Part shown: positions 62,743-64,000 of the stretch, piece after piece
Layout: each line of letters opens with the position of its first letter
Position numbering within the stretch: position 1 is the stretch's first letter
Source of the DNA: Rosellinia necatrix
Lineage: Eukaryota; Ascomycota; Sordariomycetes; Xylariales; Xylariaceae
DNA length: 64,000 nucleotides
Direction: 5' to 3'
Assembly: GCA_021209875.1 (NCBI GenBank)
Contig: JAGYVD010000009.1
Span: 1,488,001 to 1,552,000 of the forward strand
Position numbers and translations under genes: made by a program
The notes under the pieces: model-generated
What the model was told of the DNA's origin: nothing
The model's database searches: none
Seen by the model: only the letters and a program-made list of their open reading frames with translations

Positions 62743-63116
62743 ACGCCGTCCGGGCAACGGTTTCTCTTTAAATCACCTTAGGTAATAAATAGTGTTGACT
62801 ATATATCGTTGTGCCATTGATCCGACCCTGGCCCCGGATCTTGGCCTTGCACGCTTCCGGGTTAGACTTGTCACTGCTGGGTTCCTTAATTTACTTAATT
62901 TACGTGTGCGGAGCCAACCACACGTTTGCATTGCGGAGATGGGTGTCCCAGCGTGGCGGTTGGGGGGGATTTCTTCAGCCACGGGGAAGCCATAGATCGA
63001 GAATCGCGTGGCCAACCGACCACCATCACATACATAGTACACTAAGTCCCCAGCCGAACCTTGCTGGACCGAGTCTAGTGCGCCTAGTGTTTGATAGGAC
63101 AGGCGGGGGGAAAAGG

Positions 63117-63162
63117 CCAGAGGAGAGGAGGGGAGGGGAGGAGAGGGGAGGGGAGGAAAGAG
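63117..63162. repeat. GGGGA/GGA purine-rich repeat
   Basis: A 45-nt all-purine run of GGGGA and GGA units. Confidence 0.9.
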
Positions 63163-63586
63163 GATGATTCGAAATCCTATATAAATAAATAACCGAATCA
63201 TGATCCAATGAGATAGCCGAACAAGCGGGCTCGCAGGTGGCTTGCTTATGATGATGCAGGCTATGCGGACGATCCTCTTCGTCTCCAGTGCGAAGTCGCT
63301 GGCGAGCCCGGGTCTCCTACGGTCCCCCCTCCCGCCGCACTGCACTCGGTGGTGTGAGGACTGCGTGCAAAAGTCCGTCGGGCTGGAGAGCGAGCAGGTC
63401 AGGGCGATTACGATGGCATGATCGCGTATTGCGGACGGGCCGGCCGCCTGGCCCAACGGGCTTGCACCAAGTTGACACGCAGCCCATCCCACATCCCGGC
63501 CTCACCCGTCGTTAGCCACAGCACAAGTACAGCACAAGTACATGGTTCCAAGGTTGTCAGTAGCGCGTGTGTCTGACCTAGGGTTC

Positions 63587-63610
63587 GGGGTTTGGGGTTT
63601 GGGGTTTGGG
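63587..63610. repeat. GGGGTTT heptamer repeat
   Basis: Three units of GGGGTTT followed by a partial one. The unit differs from the fungal telomere repeat TTAGGG. Confidence 0.9.
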
Positions 63611-64000
63611 GCTCGTCGTCCTCATCCTCGCACTCGCACACGAGAACCGTCCCGAACCCCCGGCACCTATCAGCAGCAAAAGCCTCGTGAGCGAGCCCAC
63701 GAGAAGGATCGCCGCTAGGACCGTGCCCGGCCCCCCGGTTAGTCCAGTGACTTACTCGCGAACGGGATATGATATTCGTTGTGCCTATAGTTATTCTGCT
63801 GGCGCGCGGGTTCCCGATGTCCGGGTCCTTTTTGTGCTCAGCTCTGCTCCAGACCCAAGCTGACTAGCTGGCACAGAAGATGCAGAGACCAGTCAGCCTG
63901 CCTCTTATACACTAAAACATGGCGCGCCGCCGTTCTCGAGCGCTGACTTGATTCTTACTTCGACTCCCAATACGTTGGTCGCTTTGCCATCCTTACTACA

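Larger units (their letters stand above)
60935..64000. other. NUM1 downstream region, no supported gene
   Basis: This 3.1 kb stretch has simple repeats (62701-62742, 63117-63162, 63587-63610), a TACATA-rich stretch near 62550-62585, and several open frames of 60-239 codons with biased composition. The 239-codon minus-strand frame at 62773-63492 contains no recognisable motif and includes the repeat-derived PPLPSPPLPSS segment, so I do not call it. Confidence 0.55.

Noticed and set aside
62773..63492. 239-codon minus-strand frame near the right edge
   Set aside because: No recognisable motif, and part of it is translated purine/pyrimidine repeat.
63587..63610. Telomere-like repeat
   Set aside because: The unit is GGGGTTT, only three copies, and not the TTAGGG repeat of filamentous ascomycetes.

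Overview
The window is nuclear DNA from a filamentous ascomycete (Pezizomycotina, most likely a sordariomycete). Most protein genes are split by short GT-AG introns of roughly 45-110 nt. The gene families are typical of this group: an SRPK kinase, a Num1/ApsA cortical anchor with a Mcp5-type PH domain, a Zn2Cys6 regulator, a PF17784-like sulfotransferase and MFS transporters. Long intergenic stretches are littered with AGGT/ACCT tetranucleotides. The class-level placement is inference; no rRNA or marker gene is present. Exon models were assembled by hand from frame, splice signals and family continuity. Every intact spliced model keeps its reading frame across all junctions.

Layout. 0-5 kb holds the N-terminal part of an SRPK-type kinase (minus strand, cut by the left edge), its repeat-rich upstream region and a doubtful small basic protein. 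8.5-38 kb is a loose accessory block: a secreted M24 peptidase, an MFS transporter, a membrane-anchored sulfotransferase-like protein, a divergent pair of reductases (SDR and extended SDR/epimerase), a cysteine-rich CxxC protein, a Zn2Cys6 transcription factor, a secreted cysteine-patterned protein, a decayed gene and a second MFS transporter. These are separated by 0.4-4 kb of largely empty DNA. 39-43 kb is a compact conserved block: SLT11/ECM2 (spliceosome), MZM1 (complex III assembly) and ZUO1 (ribosome-associated J protein). 43-48.3 kb carries two very GC-rich genes, a GT32-like glycosyltransferase and a PEP-mutase/isocitrate-lyase family protein. Each is broken by one apparent frameshift in a G/C run. 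49-61 kb holds CWC24 (spliceosome) and a 2,330-residue NUM1/ApsA protein with a long pyrimidine-rich leader. 61-64 kb has simple repeats and no gene I can support.

How the genes work together. SRPK, SLT11 and CWC24 all act in pre-mRNA splicing, but they are dispersed and I read this as coincidence. The accessory block has oxidoreductases, transporters and a regulator but no PKS, NRPS, terpene or RiPP core enzyme, so it is not a recognisable biosynthetic cluster. I found no convincing new biological system. The observations most worth a second look are the 26-residue repeat array in NUM1, the CxxC-rich 166-residue protein, the two frameshifted GC-rich genes, and the genome-wide AGGT/ACCT arrays with palindromic centres.
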